Assembly (NCBI RefSeq): GCF_001426525.1 | Contig: NZ_LMEW01000002.1 | Location: forward strand, 124,001 to 188,000 | Reading direction: 5' to 3' | Source of the DNA: Massilia sp. Root133 | Lineage (GTDB): Bacteria > Pseudomonadota > Gammaproteobacteria > Burkholderiales > Burkholderiaceae_D | Length of the DNA: 64,000 nt | Part shown: piece after piece, positions 38,006 through 48,786 of the stretch | How the letters are laid out: each line of letters opens with the position of its first letter | Position numbering within the stretch: position 1 is the first letter of the stretch | The notes under the pieces: model-generated | What the model was told of the DNA's origin: nothing | The model's input: the letters and a program-made list of their open reading frames with translations, nothing else | Database searches by the model: none | Program-made: the position numbers and the translations under genes

Positions 38006-38079
38006 GCGGGTGTAGCTCAATGGTAGAGCAGAAGCTTCCCAAGCTTACGACGAGGGTTCGATTCCCTTCACCCGCTCCA
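38006..38079 (+). tRNA. tRNA-Gly (anticodon CCC)
   Basis: The sequence folds as a complete cloverleaf with a genome-encoded CCA end (38077-38079). The acceptor stem pairs GCGGGTG with CACCCGC, the D-loop contains AATGGTAG, and the anticodon loop is TTCCCAA, giving anticodon CCC, which reads GGG. The T-arm has GGTTCGATTCC. The tRNA is single, not in a cluster, with its own promoter. Confidence 0.96.
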
Positions 38080-38176
38080 TGCTTCGATCCCTCCCCTGAA
38101 ACATACCGACCGCTGCGCGCGCCCTGCGGCAAGCCCTTATGGCACACTGGCGTTGTTGCTTCAACCAGTGTCAATC

Positions 38177-40216
38177 ATGCAAGAAAACAGACAACAGTCT
38201 GACGAAAACCATGCCGGCGCCCTGATGTTCCTGAGCGGCGGCGGCGAAGTGGGCGCGACGATGCGTGCGCACGACTGGTCCACGTCGCCGCTGGGCCATC
38301 CGCGCACGTGGCCGCAGGCGCTGCGCACGGTCGTCGGGCTGATGCTGAACTCGAAATTCCCCATGTTCGTCGCCTGGGGGAAGGAACTCGCATTCCTGTA
38401 CAACGATCCGTATCGCGAGGTCCTGGGCGACAAGCATCCGGCCGCGCTGGGCGGGCGGTTCCACGACATCTGGGCCGAGATCTGGCACGACATCAGCCCG
38501 CTGATCGAACGCGCGCTGCGCGGCGAGGCGACGTATGCCGACCGCCTGTACCTCGTGATGAACCGCCACGGCTACGATGAGCCGACCTGGTTCACGTTCT
38601 CGTATTCGCCCGTGCGCGACGAGAACGGGGCCATCGCCGGCATGTATTGCGCGTGCGTCGAAGTCACCGAGCAGGTGCTGGCCGAGAAATACCGCAACGA
38701 GGAGAACGAGCGGCTGCGCGGCCTGTTCTCGCAGGCGCCGGGGATCATGGCCGTGCTGCGCGGCCCCGAGCACGTGTTCGAGCTCACGAACCAGTCGTAC
38801 ATGCAGCTGGTCGGCCACCGCCCGATCGTCGGCAAGCGCGCGCGCGACGCGCTGCCGGAAATCGTCGGCCAGGGCTTCCTCGAACTGCTCGACCGCGTGT
38901 ACGCGACGGGCGAGCCGTTCGTCGGCCACGCGCTGCCCGTGCGCCTGCAGCGCGAACCGGAAGGGCCGCTGGAAGAACGCTACATCGACTTCGTCTACCA
39001 GCCGATCCGCGACGAGAACGGCGCCGTCAGCGGCATCTTCGTGGAAGGCAGCGACGTCACCGACCGCAAGCTCGTCGAGGACGAGCTGCGCGCCGCCAAC
39101 CGCCAGAAGGACCAGTTCCTCGCGATGCTGGCGCACGAGCTGCGCAATCCGCTCGCGCCCATCATGACGGCGGCCCAGCTGCTGAAGCTCGGCCGGCTGG
39201 ACGCCAAGAGCGTGGCCAACGCCAGCGAGATCATCGTGCGCCAGGCCGAGCACATGACGGACCTCGTCAACGACCTGCTGGACGTCTCGCGCGTCACGCG
39301 CGGCCTCGTCACGCTGGAGAAGGACGAGCTGGACCTGAACGTGATCGTGTCCGCCGCCGTCGAGCAGGTGCGGCCGCTGATCGACGCGCGCCGCCATGCG
39401 CTGACCCTGCAACTGTCGGGCCAGCCGGCGCACGTGACGGGCGACCGCACGCGCCTCGTGCAGGTCATCTCGAACATCCTCAACAACGCCACCAAGTACA
39501 CGGCGCCGGGCGGCCGCATCGTGCTGGCCGTGACCGTGGGCGACGAGCAGGTGACCGTGTCCGTGCGCGACAACGGCGTCGGCATCGCGCCGGAAGTCCT
39601 GCCGTACATCTTCGACCTGTTCACGCAGGCCGAGCGCACGCCCGACCGGTCGCAGGGCGGGCTCGGGATCGGCCTGGCGCTGGTGAAAAGCCTCGTCGCG
39701 CTGCACGGCGGCACCGTGCATGCCAGTAGCGAGGGCCTGGGACAGGGCAGCGAGTTCTCGATCTGCCTGCCGTGCGCGGCGCGCGCGCCGGCGGACGCGG
39801 CCAACGAGGGCGGCGCGGCCGCGGCGGGCGCGGTGCCGGACAATGGCAACCTGCGCGTGCTGGTCGTCGACGACAATGCCGATGCGGCCCAGATGCTGGC
39901 CGCGCTGCTCGAAGTGCAGGGCCACGCGGTCAGCGTCGAATACGATGCGCGCGGCGCGCTGGCGCGGGCGAAAAACGAGCATCCGGACGTCCTGCTGCTC
40001 GACATCGGCCTGCCCGACATGGACGGCTACGAACTGGCGCGGCGCCTGCGCGCCCAGCCCGAGAACGCGGGCGCCACGCTCGTCGCCCTGACCGGCTACG
40101 GCCAGAACCAGGACCGCGAGGAAGCCCAACAGGCCGGCTTCGACCATTACCTCGTCAAGCCGGCCGACCTGAACGAGGTCAACGAGGTGCTGGCCCGGGC
40201 GGAAGCGCGGCGTTGA
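38177..40216 (+). CDS. Hybrid sensor histidine kinase with receiver domain
   Basis: The 679-residue cytoplasmic protein has two PAS-type sensor domains (about residues 15-165, starting with WSTSPLGHPRTWPQAL, and 170-300), a HisKA domain with the H-box FLAMLAHELRNPLAPI (His near residue 319), an HATPase domain with NILNNATKYT, DNGVGI and GGLGIGLALVKSLV, and a C-terminal receiver (VLVVDDNADAAQ, Asp in LLLDIGLPDMDG, Lys in LVKPAD). No membrane segment. The ATG at 38177 is preferred over an upstream TTG. It is followed by a stand-alone receiver very like its own receiver. Confidence 0.92.
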   Translation: MQENRQQSDENHAGALMFLSGGGEVGATMRAHDWSTSPLGHPRTWPQALRTVVGLMLNSKFPMFVAWGKELAFLYNDPYREVLGDKHPAALGGRFHDIWAEIWHDISPLIERALRGEATYADRLYLVMNRHGYDEPTWFTFSYSPVRDENGAIAGMYCACVEVTEQVLAEKYRNEENERLRGLFSQAPGIMAVLRGPEHVFELTNQSYMQLVGHRPIVGKRARDALPEIVGQGFLELLDRVYATGEPFVGHALPVRLQREPEGPLEERYIDFVYQPIRDENGAVSGIFVEGSDVTDRKLVEDELRAANRQKDQFLAMLAHELRNPLAPIMTAAQLLKLGRLDAKSVANASEIIVRQAEHMTDLVNDLLDVSRVTRGLVTLEKDELDLNVIVSAAVEQVRPLIDARRHALTLQLSGQPAHVTGDRTRLVQVISNILNNATKYTAPGGRIVLAVTVGDEQVTVSVRDNGVGIAPEVLPYIFDLFTQAERTPDRSQGGLGIGLALVKSLVALHGGTVHASSEGLGQGSEFSICLPCAARAPADAANEGGAAAAGAVPDNGNLRVLVVDDNADAAQMLAALLEVQGHAVSVEYDARGALARAKNEHPDVLLLDIGLPDMDGYELARRLRAQPENAGATLVALTGYGQNQDREEAQQAGFDHYLVKPADLNEVNEVLARAEARR

Positions 40217-40351
40217 ACGTTCTTGCGTGCGCGTATTGCCGCGCGGAACAAGGAGCGTTATCCTGAGTGCATGCCCTCCTGCGTAGGTTGCGCGCCGGGG
40301 CGGCGTATTTTCGTACCATAGTCAACGCGGGCGAAAAACGGGGACGAACAT

Positions 40352-40894
40352 ATGTACGACACCATCGAAGAGCCGCAGGAGATCAGTCTCCTCGAGCGGC
40401 ATGGCGGGCAGGCGGCGACGCAGGGCGTGGGCCCGGACAAGGGGGCCGCGTCGACGGCCAGGTCGCCGCATGCGGGCCCGGCGCCCGCGGCGCGGGACGC
40501 CGCCGGCGCAGCCGCGGCCCAGCCGGGCGTGCGGCGCGTGCTCGTCGTCGACGACAACGCCGACGCCGCCCAGACGGTGGCGATGCTGCTGGAGGTGCTG
40601 GGCCACGAGGCGTCCATCGAATACGACCCGCTGCAGGCGCTCGCCTGCGCGCGCGATCGGTCCTTCGACGCGTTCGTCCTCGACATCGGCCTGCCGGGCA
40701 TGGACGGCCACGAACTGGCGCGCCAGATCCGCGCGCTGCCGCGTGCGGCCGGGGCGCTGTTCATCGCGCTCACGGGCTATGGCCAGCAGCAGGACCGCGA
40801 CGCATCGAAGGCCGCGGGTTTCCATTACCACTTCGTGAAGCCGGCCGACGTGGATGCGCTGGCGCAGGCGCTGGCGAAGGGCACGCCGGCCTGA
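40352..40894 (+). CDS. Single-domain response regulator with disordered leader
   Basis: The 180-residue protein has an Ala/Pro/Gly-rich, probably disordered N-terminal 60 residues, then one receiver domain (VLVVDDNADAAQ, phospho-acceptor Asp in FVLDIGLPGMDG, Thr/Ser switch in IALTGYGQQQDRD, Lys in FVKPADV). No output domain is present. The receiver shares whole motifs with that of the preceding hybrid kinase (VLVVDDNADAAQ, LTGYGQ-QDR, AGF-Y-VKPAD), so it probably arose by duplication and may act as a phosphate shuttle or sink. Confidence 0.9.
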   Translation: MYDTIEEPQEISLLERHGGQAATQGVGPDKGAASTARSPHAGPAPAARDAAGAAAAQPGVRRVLVVDDNADAAQTVAMLLEVLGHEASIEYDPLQALACARDRSFDAFVLDIGLPGMDGHELARQIRALPRAAGALFIALTGYGQQQDRDASKAAGFHYHFVKPADVDALAQALAKGTPA

Positions 40895-40995
40895 CGCGCG
40901 GCCTTGTCATCATCCCGTCACTTTCTTTTCTTACACTGCGAGTTGCTGAACAGTAACTGAGCGTGCATCCCCGCACGCCTTCTGACGGAACCCGC

Positions 40996-43695
40996 ATGTC
41001 CAAGTCCAGTGCGCACACCGCCCCGCGCACCCACCGATTCCTCGCGCTGCTGTGGCCCGCGCTGGCCCTGCTCGTCTGTGCCGCCCTCTGGACCGCCACC
41101 ATCCTGCACGCCGGCGCTGAACGCCGGCGCGCCGAGGAGCAGGCGTTCAAGGAGGCTGACGCGTATGCCGAAGCCTACGAGCAGTACGTCACCCGCTCGG
41201 TCGCCCAGGTCGACCAGATCACCATGCAGCTCAAGCACAGCTGGGAGCACGCGCGCGACCGCAGCCTGATCGAGAACATGCGCCGCGACGGCATGTTCAC
41301 CGACGCCGCCTTCGTCAACGTGAGCGTGATCGGGCCGGACGGCGCGGTCCGCTCCTCGAGCCGCATCCACGCGCGCGGGCTGGATCTGTCCCGGGCCGAC
41401 TTCTTCATCCAGCACCGCAACGCCATCTCGACCGCGCTGCGCATCGGCACGCCGCCGCCGGAACTGGACGCGACGCTCGGCTCGATCCTGCGTGGCACCA
41501 TTCTCTTCACGCGCCGGCTCGACACGCCTGACGACGGCTTCGACGGCGTGCTGCTGATGGCCGTCGACGCCGCGTATTTCACATCGTTCGTCAGCTCGCC
41601 CACGCTGGGGCCGGGCAGCCTGCTGGCGCTCGTCGGCACCGACAATGCCTTGCGCGTCGAGCAGGACGCCAGCGGCATCGTGCGCTCGATGGGCGCCGCC
41701 TCGCTGCTGCCCGCCAACGCCGACCGCTGGCCGGTGGCGCGCGGCGTGCAGCTGGTCGACGGGCAGGGCGGCTTTGCCGACGGCGAGCCGCGCGTGCTGG
41801 GCTGGCGCCGCTCCGGCGCGTATCCGCTCGTGGCCCTCGTCGCGCTGTCGCATACGGCCGTGCTGGAAGCGGCCGACGCCTACTGGACGGACAGCCGCAA
41901 CCACACGCTGGTGGCCACCGCCGTGCTGACCATGCTGGCGCTGGGGGCGAGCATGCTGTCGCTGCGCGCGTCGGCGCGGGCGCGCGAGCGGGCCGAGATC
42001 CAGCGCGCCTACCGCACGGCCACCGAGAGCGGCAACGACGGCTTCTACATGGTCGCGCCGGTGCGCGACCGCAAGGGCCAGACGGTCGACTTCCGCATCG
42101 TCGACTGCAACGAACGCGGCGCCTTCTTCTACGGCAGCACGCGCGCGCAGCTCGTCGGCAGCCTGATCTCCGCGGTCCACCACGGGAAGTCCTTCGACGA
42201 ACTGGTCGCCAACTACCGCACGGCGCTGGCCGTCGGCTTCCACCAGGAAGACCGGCGCATGCCCGACAACAACCGGCTGAACATCCGCTGGGGCCACCGG
42301 CGCATCGTGCGCGTGGGCGACAACCTCGCCGTCACCTTGCAGGACATCAGCGAGCGCAAGGAACACGAATCCCAGCTCGCGCGCCTCGCGAACGAGGACA
42401 GCCTCACCGGCCTGCCGAACCGCCACTGGTTCCTGAACTTCGTGCCGGTCGCGCTGGCGCGCGCCGAGGACGGCGATCATGGCGCGGCGCTGCTGTTCAT
42501 CGACCTCGACGAATTCAAGCAGGTCAACGATACGCACGGCCACGCCGTCGGCGACCGCCTGCTCCAGCTGGCGGCCGAGCGCCTGCTGTCGCAACTGCGT
42601 CCGGGCGACAGCGTGGCGCGTTTCGGCGGCGATGAATTCGTCGTCCTGCTGAGCCCTTTCGACAGCGACCAGCAGGTGGCCATCGTCGCCACGCGCATCG
42701 TCGAAGCCTTCAGTAAACCGTTCCCGATCGCCGACGACCAGCACATGATCGGCGCCTCGGTCGGCATCGCCGTGTACCCGCGCGACGGCCTCGATGCGGC
42801 CACGCTGATCCGCCACGGCGACATCGCCATGTACGCGGGCAAGGCCGAGGGCAAGGGCCAGTACCGCTTCTTCGACCCCGCGCAATCGAACATCCTCAAG
42901 ACGCGCACCCAGCTGCGCCAGCGCCTGCTGGAAGCGATCGACAAGCGCCAGTTCGTGCTGCACTACCAGCCGCGCGTGGACACGCGCACGGGCGAGCTCC
43001 TGAGCATGGAAGCGCTGCTGCGCTGGGAGCATCCGCAGCTGGGCATGATCCGCCCGGACGAATTCATCCCGCTCGCCGAATCCAGCGGCCTGATCGTGCC
43101 GATCGGCGCCATCGTCATCGACCAGGCTTGCGCCCAGCTGGCGGCCTGGCGCGCGCACGGCGCCGTGCCGGTGCCGGTGTCGATCAACGTCTCGCCGAAG
43201 CAGTTCCTGCGCGGCAGCGTGCAGCGCGAGCTCGAAGACGCGCTGGCCCGCCACGCCGTGCCGGCCGGCCTGCTCGAAGTGGAGATCACGGAGTCCGCGA
43301 TGATGGGCGACCAGGCCGAGATCCTCGCCGAGCTGGCCGCGATCCGCGCGCTGGGCGTCAAGCTGCACGTCGACGATTTCGGCACCGGCTACTCGTCGCT
43401 GTCGCAGTTGCAGCGCATGAAGATGGACGTGCTGAAGGTCGACCGCTCGTTCACGGCCGAACTGGGACGCTCGCGCGAAGGCACCGTGTTCTTCCAGGCG
43501 ATCGTGTCGATGGCGCACGCGCTCGGGATGGAGGTGGTGGCGGAAGGCGTCGAGAACGAGGAACAGCTGCAGATCCTGCGGGCGCTGAAGTGCAACGAGG
43601 TGCAGGGGTATTTTGTTGCGAGGCCGCTGCCGGCGGCGGGGATCGCGCCGCTGCTGGAGCAGCGTTACCTGTTCAAGGAAGCGCTGGCCGCCTAG
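40996..43695 (+). CDS. Membrane-bound GGDEF-EAL c-di-GMP protein with extracellular sensor
   Basis: The 899-residue product has a transmembrane helix near residues 18-37, a periplasmic region of about 260 residues with a dCACHE-like layout (RADFFIQHRN, FTRRLDTPDDGFDGVLLMAVDAAYF), a second helix near 305-325, and a PAS domain (about 340-455). GGDEF with intact RFGGDEF follows at about 465-620, then EAL with intact MEALLRWEHP at about 640-895. Both catalytic sites look complete, so it could be bifunctional. The ATG at 40996 is chosen; a GTG at 40963 would add 11 residues. The stop is followed at once by a repeat element. Confidence 0.93.
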   Translation: MSKSSAHTAPRTHRFLALLWPALALLVCAALWTATILHAGAERRRAEEQAFKEADAYAEAYEQYVTRSVAQVDQITMQLKHSWEHARDRSLIENMRRDGMFTDAAFVNVSVIGPDGAVRSSSRIHARGLDLSRADFFIQHRNAISTALRIGTPPPELDATLGSILRGTILFTRRLDTPDDGFDGVLLMAVDAAYFTSFVSSPTLGPGSLLALVGTDNALRVEQDASGIVRSMGAASLLPANADRWPVARGVQLVDGQGGFADGEPRVLGWRRSGAYPLVALVALSHTAVLEAADAYWTDSRNHTLVATAVLTMLALGASMLSLRASARARERAEIQRAYRTATESGNDGFYMVAPVRDRKGQTVDFRIVDCNERGAFFYGSTRAQLVGSLISAVHHGKSFDELVANYRTALAVGFHQEDRRMPDNNRLNIRWGHRRIVRVGDNLAVTLQDISERKEHESQLARLANEDSLTGLPNRHWFLNFVPVALARAEDGDHGAALLFIDLDEFKQVNDTHGHAVGDRLLQLAAERLLSQLRPGDSVARFGGDEFVVLLSPFDSDQQVAIVATRIVEAFSKPFPIADDQHMIGASVGIAVYPRDGLDAATLIRHGDIAMYAGKAEGKGQYRFFDPAQSNILKTRTQLRQRLLEAIDKRQFVLHYQPRVDTRTGELLSMEALLRWEHPQLGMIRPDEFIPLAESSGLIVPIGAIVIDQACAQLAAWRAHGAVPVPVSINVSPKQFLRGSVQRELEDALARHAVPAGLLEVEITESAMMGDQAEILAELAAIRALGVKLHVDDFGTGYSSLSQLQRMKMDVLKVDRSFTAELGRSREGTVFFQAIVSMAHALGMEVVAEGVENEEQLQILRALKCNEVQGYFVARPLPAAGIAPLLEQRYLFKEALAA

Positions 43696-43780
43696 TCGTC
43701 GTCCCCGCGAAAGCGGGGATCCATGCTGAGCTTCCGAATCCTGCGGCTCAGCATGGATTCCCGCGTGCGCGGGAATGACG
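43696..43780. repeat. Composite REP-like element
   Basis: A hairpin CCCCGC-gaaa-GCGGGG (43703-43718), then ATCCATGCTGAGC (43719-43731) with its inverted copy GCTCAGCATGGAT (43746-43758), then a second hairpin CCCGC-gtgc-GCGGG. The entire element is one large inverted repeat. It fills the space between two convergent genes and probably ends both transcripts. It shares its TCCCGC/GCGGGA core with the repeat at 13.84 kb. Confidence 0.85.
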
Positions 43781-43782
43781 GT

Positions 43783-44901
43783 TCAGGCGCCCAACAGACT
43801 CCCCGTCCGCCAGGCCTCCGCCCCCGCGATCTTACAGACGTGCATCCCGCGCAGCAGATGCCGATGCGCCGTGCTGGCGAACAGCACGCCCGACTGCGTG
43901 GGCCGCAGGGTCGTCGTCCTGCCGCTGACCGGATCGACGATGTCGGCGACGGCATCGCCCGCCTGCACCTGGTCGCCCAGTTTTTTCAGGAACACGAGCA
44001 CCCCCGCATGTGGCGCGTGCAGCGGTTCCACGCCTTCCAGTGGCGTCGGTTCGCACAGCGGCGCCGGCAGCGGCGCGACGGGCAGGTCGACGACGCCTTC
44101 GCGCGCCAGGTACTGCAGCAGCGCGTGCGCGTCCCGTTCGGCCAGGTCGTAGCGCACGTCGTTCTCGCCGCGCAGCTCGACTGTCACGCCCACGCAGCCG
44201 GAGGGGATCGGGAAGCGGTCGCCGAAGTGTTCCGCCAGTTCCCACCACACGCGGCTGCACGCTTCGTCGAACGGCTCGCCGCCGGATTCCGTCGCCAGCA
44301 GCACGGCGTGCGCGCCCATCAGCGCGGCCAGCGGTTTTACCCGCCCGGCGAGCGGCGTGCCCGTGTACATGTGCAGCACAGCCTCGTTGTCGCAGTGGAG
44401 GTCGAGCATGATGTCGGCGTCGATCGCCATGCCCAGCAGCGTCTTCTTGAGCTCTTCCGTCGCGCTCGATGGCAGCCATGCGGCCACCTCGCGGCGCGCG
44501 TGCTCGCGCACGAGGGCCGCGTTGGCGGCGGGATCCGCGCCGAGCTTGTCCTGCAGCGACGCCTTCAACGCCGCGGCCACGTGCCGGTACGAGCGGTTGA
44601 AATTGGTGCCGGTAGCGAGGTCGAAACGCCCGAACGGCGCGCCGTGGATCACCTGCGACAGCCCGATCGGATTCGCGGCCGGCACCAGGATGATTTCGCC
44701 GGTGACCTTGTTCTCCGCATCCAGCCGGTCGAGCTCACGGCGCAGCACGTGCGCGACGAGCATCGCGGGCACCTCGTCCGCGTGCAGCGAGGCCTGGATG
44801 TAGACCTTCCTGCCGCTGCCTGGCGTACCGTAGTGGAAGGAGGTCAGGCGGTAGGCGGCGACGTTGTCTTCGGTGGCGATCGGGTGGGTCTGCTGGCGCA
44901 T
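43783..44901 (-). CDS. Succinylglutamate desuccinylase / aspartoacylase-family protein
   Basis: The 372-residue protein is an M14-like zinc amidohydrolase. The zinc site appears as [11 protein letters not shown] (His and Glu) near residue 38 and [11 protein letters not shown] (third ligand His) mid-protein. The C-terminal third ([34 protein letters not shown]) is a lipoyl-like beta barrel typical of the AstE/AspA-like group. Substrate cannot be assigned; no arginine-catabolism (ast) genes are adjacent. Confidence 0.88.
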   Translation of the reverse strand: MRQQTHPIATEDNVAAYRLTSFHYGTPGSGRKVYIQASLHADEVPAMLVAHVLRRELDRLDAENKVTGEIILVPAANPIGLSQVIHGAPFGRFDLATGTNFNRSYRHVAAALKASLQDKLGADPAANAALVREHARREVAAWLPSSATEELKKTLLGMAIDADIMLDLHCDNEAVLHMYTGTPLAGRVKPLAALMGAHAVLLATESGGEPFDEACSRVWWELAEHFGDRFPIPSGCVGVTVELRGENDVRYDLAERDAHALLQYLAREGVVDLPVAPLPAPLCEPTPLEGVEPLHAPHAGVLVFLKKLGDQVQAGDAVADIVDPVSGRTTTLRPTQSGVLFASTAHRHLLRGMHVCKIAGAEAWRTGSLLGA

Positions 44902-45001
44902 CGGTGGCTCCTGGTTGCAACAGATGCATTATGTCCGAGATCGCGGCCGGAAAGCGCCGGGTTATAATGGCGCCCGTTTTTTCCTCATTCTTTCATTCCC
45001 C

Positions 45002-45721
45002 ATGTCCGCCGATACGCCTACCAACGAGCAGGGCCGCCCGATGCTCTATGACCCGACCGACCGCCGCATCCGCAGTTTCGTCACCCGCGCCGGCCGCCTG
45101 TCGACCGGCCAGGCGCGCGCGCTGGAAGCGTATGGTCCGCATTACCTGATCGAGTACCGCAAGGCCCAATTCGATTTCCACGCCCCGTTCGGCCGCACCG
45201 CGCCGCTGATCCTGGAGATCGGCTTCGGCATGGGCGACACGACGGCGCACATCGCGAAGGCGATGCCGGACAAGGATTTCGTCGGTGTCGAAGTGCACAC
45301 GCCGGGCGTGGGCAGCCTGCTGAAACTGGCCGGCGAACAGGACATCCAGAACCTGCGCCTCATCCAGCACGATGCCGTCGAGGTACTGAACAACATGATC
45401 GCCGACGGTTCGCTGGCGGGCGTGCACATCTTCTTCCCCGACCCGTGGCACAAGGCGCGCCACAACAAGCGCCGCCTGATCCAGCCGCCGTTCGTGCAAC
45501 TGCTGTGCCAGAAGCTGGCGCAGGGCGGTTACATCCATTGCGCGACGGACTGGGAAGATTACGCGGTGCAGATGCTGGAAGTGCTGGGCAACGAGCCGGC
45601 GCTGCAGAACACGGCCGAGGGCTATGCGGAAAAGCCGTCGTACCGGCCGCTGACCAAGTTCGAGAACCGCGGCCTGAAACTGGGCCACGGTGTGTGGGAC
45701 CTGGTGTTCACGAAGAAGTAA
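45002..45721 (+). CDS. trmB: tRNA (guanine-N7)-methyltransferase TrmB
   Basis: TrmB makes m7G46 in the variable loop of tRNAs. The 239-residue protein has SAM motif I as [21 protein letters not shown] and the signature [16 protein letters not shown] with its catalytic and RNA-binding residues, and the C-terminal [12 protein letters not shown]. The ATG at 45002 follows a TATAAT at 44963-44968, a likely -10. It is convergent with recQ, six bases apart. Confidence 0.97.
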   Translation: MSADTPTNEQGRPMLYDPTDRRIRSFVTRAGRLSTGQARALEAYGPHYLIEYRKAQFDFHAPFGRTAPLILEIGFGMGDTTAHIAKAMPDKDFVGVEVHTPGVGSLLKLAGEQDIQNLRLIQHDAVEVLNNMIADGSLAGVHIFFPDPWHKARHNKRRLIQPPFVQLLCQKLAQGGYIHCATDWEDYAVQMLEVLGNEPALQNTAEGYAEKPSYRPLTKFENRGLKLGHGVWDLVFTKK

Positions 45722-45727
45722 CGGGGT

Positions 45728-47548
45728 TCAGACCATCTCGCTGATGATCCCGACGATCTCGTCGCCGTAGGACGTCAGCTTCTTCTCGCCGACGCCCGAG
45801 ACGCCGCGCAACTGGTCGAGCGACACCGGCTTGACCTTGGCGATCTCGCGCAGGGTGGCGTCCTGGAACACGACGTACGCGGGCACGCCGTGCGCGCGCG
45901 CCGTCTCCACGCGCCACCAGCGCAGCTTGTCGAAGATCGCCTGTTCCGATGTCGACAGCTCGACTTCCTCGTAGCTGCCGCGCGGCGTCGACGTGCGCTT
46001 GGGTTTCACGGGCTTCTGGTACTGGCGCAGCTGCACTTTCTGCTCGCCTTTCAGCACGGGCCGCGCCGCTTCCGTCAACTTGAGTGAACTGAACGCGTCG
46101 TGGTCGACGGTGACGAGGCCGAGGGCGATCGTCTGGCGCACGATGGCGCGCCATTCCTGCTCGCCGCGCTCGGCGCCCACGCCGAACACGGTCAGCTTGT
46201 CGTGGTGCCACTGGACGATGCGCTCGGAGCTCACGCCGCGCAGCACGTCGATCACGTGGCCGGCCGCGAAGCGCTGGTCGACGCGGTAGATGGCCGACAG
46301 CAGCTTTTGCACGGGCACGGTCGCGTCGAACGACGTCGGCGGAATGAGGCAGGTGTCGCAGTTGCCGCACGGGCCGGAGCGCTCGCCGAAGTATTCGAGC
46401 AGGCGCATGCGCCGGCAGCTGAGCGTCTCGCACAGGCCCAGCATCGCGTCGAGCTTCGACGACAGCACGCGCTTGAAATTCTCGTCGGCCTCGGACTCGT
46501 CGATCATCCGGCGCTGCAGCACGACGTCCTGCAAACCGTAGGCCATCCAGGCATTGGACGGCAGGCCGTCGCGGCCCGCGCGGCCCGTTTCCTGGTAATA
46601 GCCTTCCAGCGATTTCGGCAGGTCGAGGTGGCAGACGAAGCGCACGTCCGGCTTGTCGATGCCCATGCCGAACGCGATGGTCGCCACCATCACGATGTTG
46701 TCTTCACGCAGGAAGCGCGCCTGGTTGTCGGCCCGCAGCGAGTACTCCATGCCCGCGTGGTAGGGCAGGGCGCGGATGCCGTTCTCGTTCAGAAATTCCG
46801 CCGTCTCCTCGACCTTCTTTCGCGACAGGCAGTAGACGATACCCGAGTCGCCCGGGTGTTCCGCCGAGATGAAGTCGAGCAGCTGCTTGCGGCCGTTCGT
46901 TTTTTCGACGATGGAATAGCGGATGTTCGGACGGTCGAATGACGACACGAACTGCCGCGCCTCTTCCAGCTGCAGGCGCTGGGCGATTTCCGCGCGCGTG
47001 AGCTGGTCGGCCGTCGCCGTCAGTGCGATGCGCGGCACGTGCGGGAAGCGCTCGTGCAGGATCGACAGGCGGATGTATTCGGGCCGGAAGTCGTGGCCCC
47101 ATTGCGACACGCAGTGCGCCTCGTCGATGGCGAACAGCGAGATGTGCGCGGACTCGAACAATTCCAGGCAGCGCGGCGTCATCAGGCGCTCGGGCGCCAC
47201 GTAGACGAGGTCCAGCTCGCCGGTGCGCACCATGCGTTCGATGCGCAGGGTCTCTTCGAACGTCTGCGTCGAGTTCAGGAACGCGGCGCGCACGCCCACT
47301 TCGGCCAGCGCGTCGACCTGGTCCTGCATCAGCGCGATCAGCGGGGAGACGACGACGCCGACGCCGTCGCGCACCAGCGCGGGAATCTGGTAGCACAGCG
47401 ATTTGCCGCCGCCCGTGGGCATCAGCACGAGCGCATCGCCGCCGGACGCCACGTGCTCGACGATGTCGGCCTGCTGACCGCGGAAGGCGGGGTAGCCGAA
47501 GACCGTCTGCAGGATCTGCAGCGCGCGTTGCTCGATGTCGCTCGTCAT
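45728..47548 (-). CDS. recQ: ATP-dependent DNA helicase RecQ
   Basis: This 3'-5' helicase acts in recombination and replication repair. The 606-residue product has motif 0 and Walker A ([30 protein letters not shown]), the DEAH box in [15 protein letters not shown], motifs IV-VI including [20 protein letters not shown] and [14 protein letters not shown], the four-Cys zinc site ([12 protein letters not shown]...CGNCDTC), the RQC winged helix, and a C-terminal HRDC domain ([16 protein letters not shown]). It lies downstream of uppP on the same strand with a 22-base gap. Confidence 0.97.
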   Translation of the reverse strand: MTSDIEQRALQILQTVFGYPAFRGQQADIVEHVASGGDALVLMPTGGGKSLCYQIPALVRDGVGVVVSPLIALMQDQVDALAEVGVRAAFLNSTQTFEETLRIERMVRTGELDLVYVAPERLMTPRCLELFESAHISLFAIDEAHCVSQWGHDFRPEYIRLSILHERFPHVPRIALTATADQLTRAEIAQRLQLEEARQFVSSFDRPNIRYSIVEKTNGRKQLLDFISAEHPGDSGIVYCLSRKKVEETAEFLNENGIRALPYHAGMEYSLRADNQARFLREDNIVMVATIAFGMGIDKPDVRFVCHLDLPKSLEGYYQETGRAGRDGLPSNAWMAYGLQDVVLQRRMIDESEADENFKRVLSSKLDAMLGLCETLSCRRMRLLEYFGERSGPCGNCDTCLIPPTSFDATVPVQKLLSAIYRVDQRFAAGHVIDVLRGVSSERIVQWHHDKLTVFGVGAERGEQEWRAIVRQTIALGLVTVDHDAFSSLKLTEAARPVLKGEQKVQLRQYQKPVKPKRTSTPRGSYEEVELSTSEQAIFDKLRWWRVETARAHGVPAYVVFQDATLREIAKVKPVSLDQLRGVSGVGEKKLTSYGDEIVGIISEMV

Positions 47549-47570
47549 GATGGTACTTGCTGCTCTCGAA

Positions 47571-48404
47571 TTATTCGGCCCAGACCACCCAGCCGAAATG
47601 GGCGGTGATCAACACGACCACACCGAATACGATACGGTACCAGGCGAAGCCCGTGAAGTCGTGCGTGCTGATGAAGCGCAACAGCCAACGTACGCACAGG
47701 AAGGCGGAAATGAACGCCGCCACGCCGCCGATCAGGAACAGCGGCAGGTCGGACGCGTGCAGGTCGTGGCGCGCCTTGAAGACGGAATACACGGTCGCGG
47801 CCAGCAGCGTGGGAATCGCGAGGAAGAACGAGAATTCGGTGGCGGCCGTGCGCGACAGGCCGAACAGCATGCCGCCGATGATCGTCGCACCCGAACGGCT
47901 CGTGCCCGGGATCAGCGCGAAACACTGGGCGCAGCCGACCTTGAACGCGTCGACGACGGTCATGTCGTCCACGGTCTGGACGCGGTGCGCGCCCGGCAGC
48001 ACCTTGTGGCGGCGCTCCGCCCACAGGATCACGAACGCGCCGACGATGAACGCCAGGGCCACGGGCACCGGCGCGAACAGGTGCGCCTTGATCGCCTTGC
48101 TGAACAGGAAGCCCAGCACGGCCGCCGGCAGGAACGCGACGATCAGGTTGACGACAAGCTTTTGCTGGCGCGGATCGGACGTGATGCCACCCAGCACGGC
48201 GCCGATGCGCGCACGGTATTCCCACATCACGGCCAGGATCGCGCCGGCCTGGATAGCGATTTCGAACACCTGGGCCACTTCGCCCGTGAAATTGATCAGA
48301 CTACCGGCCAGGATCAGGTGTCCGGTGGACGAGATCGGCAGGAATTCGGTGAAGCCCTCGACGAGGCCCATGATGATCGCTTTCAGGGCGAGAATGATAT
48401 CCAT
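47571..48404 (-). CDS. uppP: Undecaprenyl-diphosphatase UppP (BacA)
   Basis: This membrane phosphatase recycles the lipid carrier of peptidoglycan synthesis; raised levels give bacitracin resistance. The 277-residue product has eight predicted helices and both signature motifs: [20 protein letters not shown] near the N terminus and [17 protein letters not shown] mid-protein (catalytic Glu, Ser and Arg). Length is typical. Confidence 0.97.
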   Translation of the reverse strand: MDIILALKAIIMGLVEGFTEFLPISSTGHLILAGSLINFTGEVAQVFEIAIQAGAILAVMWEYRARIGAVLGGITSDPRQQKLVVNLIVAFLPAAVLGFLFSKAIKAHLFAPVPVALAFIVGAFVILWAERRHKVLPGAHRVQTVDDMTVVDAFKVGCAQCFALIPGTSRSGATIIGGMLFGLSRTAATEFSFFLAIPTLLAATVYSVFKARHDLHASDLPLFLIGGVAAFISAFLCVRWLLRFISTHDFTGFAWYRIVFGVVVLITAHFGWVVWAE

Positions 48405-48513
48405 TGGTGTGTGCGGTTCGGTAGGGTTGGGGACGCGTGCGCGGTAGATATTGCGCGGGCCGCAAGCTTACCATGAGGAAGGGGGCTGCCGTCGAGTTAC
48501 CGTGCAGGCAATG

Positions 48514-48786
48514 TCAGGCCGTCAAGCGCTCCAATTCGGCCAGGAAGAACATCGCCTGCTCGCGCGTGTCGCCGCACATCTCGCGCGATGGCGGCAGGCT
48601 GCCGCAGACGCGGGGGCGGTCCGGCTGCCCGAAAATCCTGCAGCCGTTGTGCTCGTCCAACTGCATGCAGCGCACGCCAGCAGGCTTGCCGTTTGGCATG
48701 CCTGGAATCGGGGACGTGATCGACGGCGCGATGCAGCAGGCGCCGCAGCCGGGGCGGCAGGAAACAGGAGAAGGCGGGATATGCAT
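48514..48786 (-). CDS. YkgJ-family cysteine-cluster protein
   Basis: The 90-residue product has eight cysteines in the YkgJ-type metal-cluster arrangement: CRPGCGACC at the N terminus, then [15 protein letters not shown] and RVCGSLPPS, and a final MCGD. Family members are presumed zinc or iron-sulfur chelators of unknown task. The ATG at 48786 is used; a TTG at 48807 would add seven residues. It is divergent from the TetR gene. On the same strand, uppP lies 109 bases further along. Confidence 0.85.
   Translation of the reverse strand: MHIPPSPVSCRPGCGACCIAPSITSPIPGMPNGKPAGVRCMQLDEHNGCRIFGQPDRPRVCGSLPPSREMCGDTREQAMFFLAELERLTA

Noticed and set aside
40918..43518. Minus-strand reading frame of about 860 codons
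   Set aside because: Antisense to the GGDEF-EAL protein; composition is that of a shadow frame.
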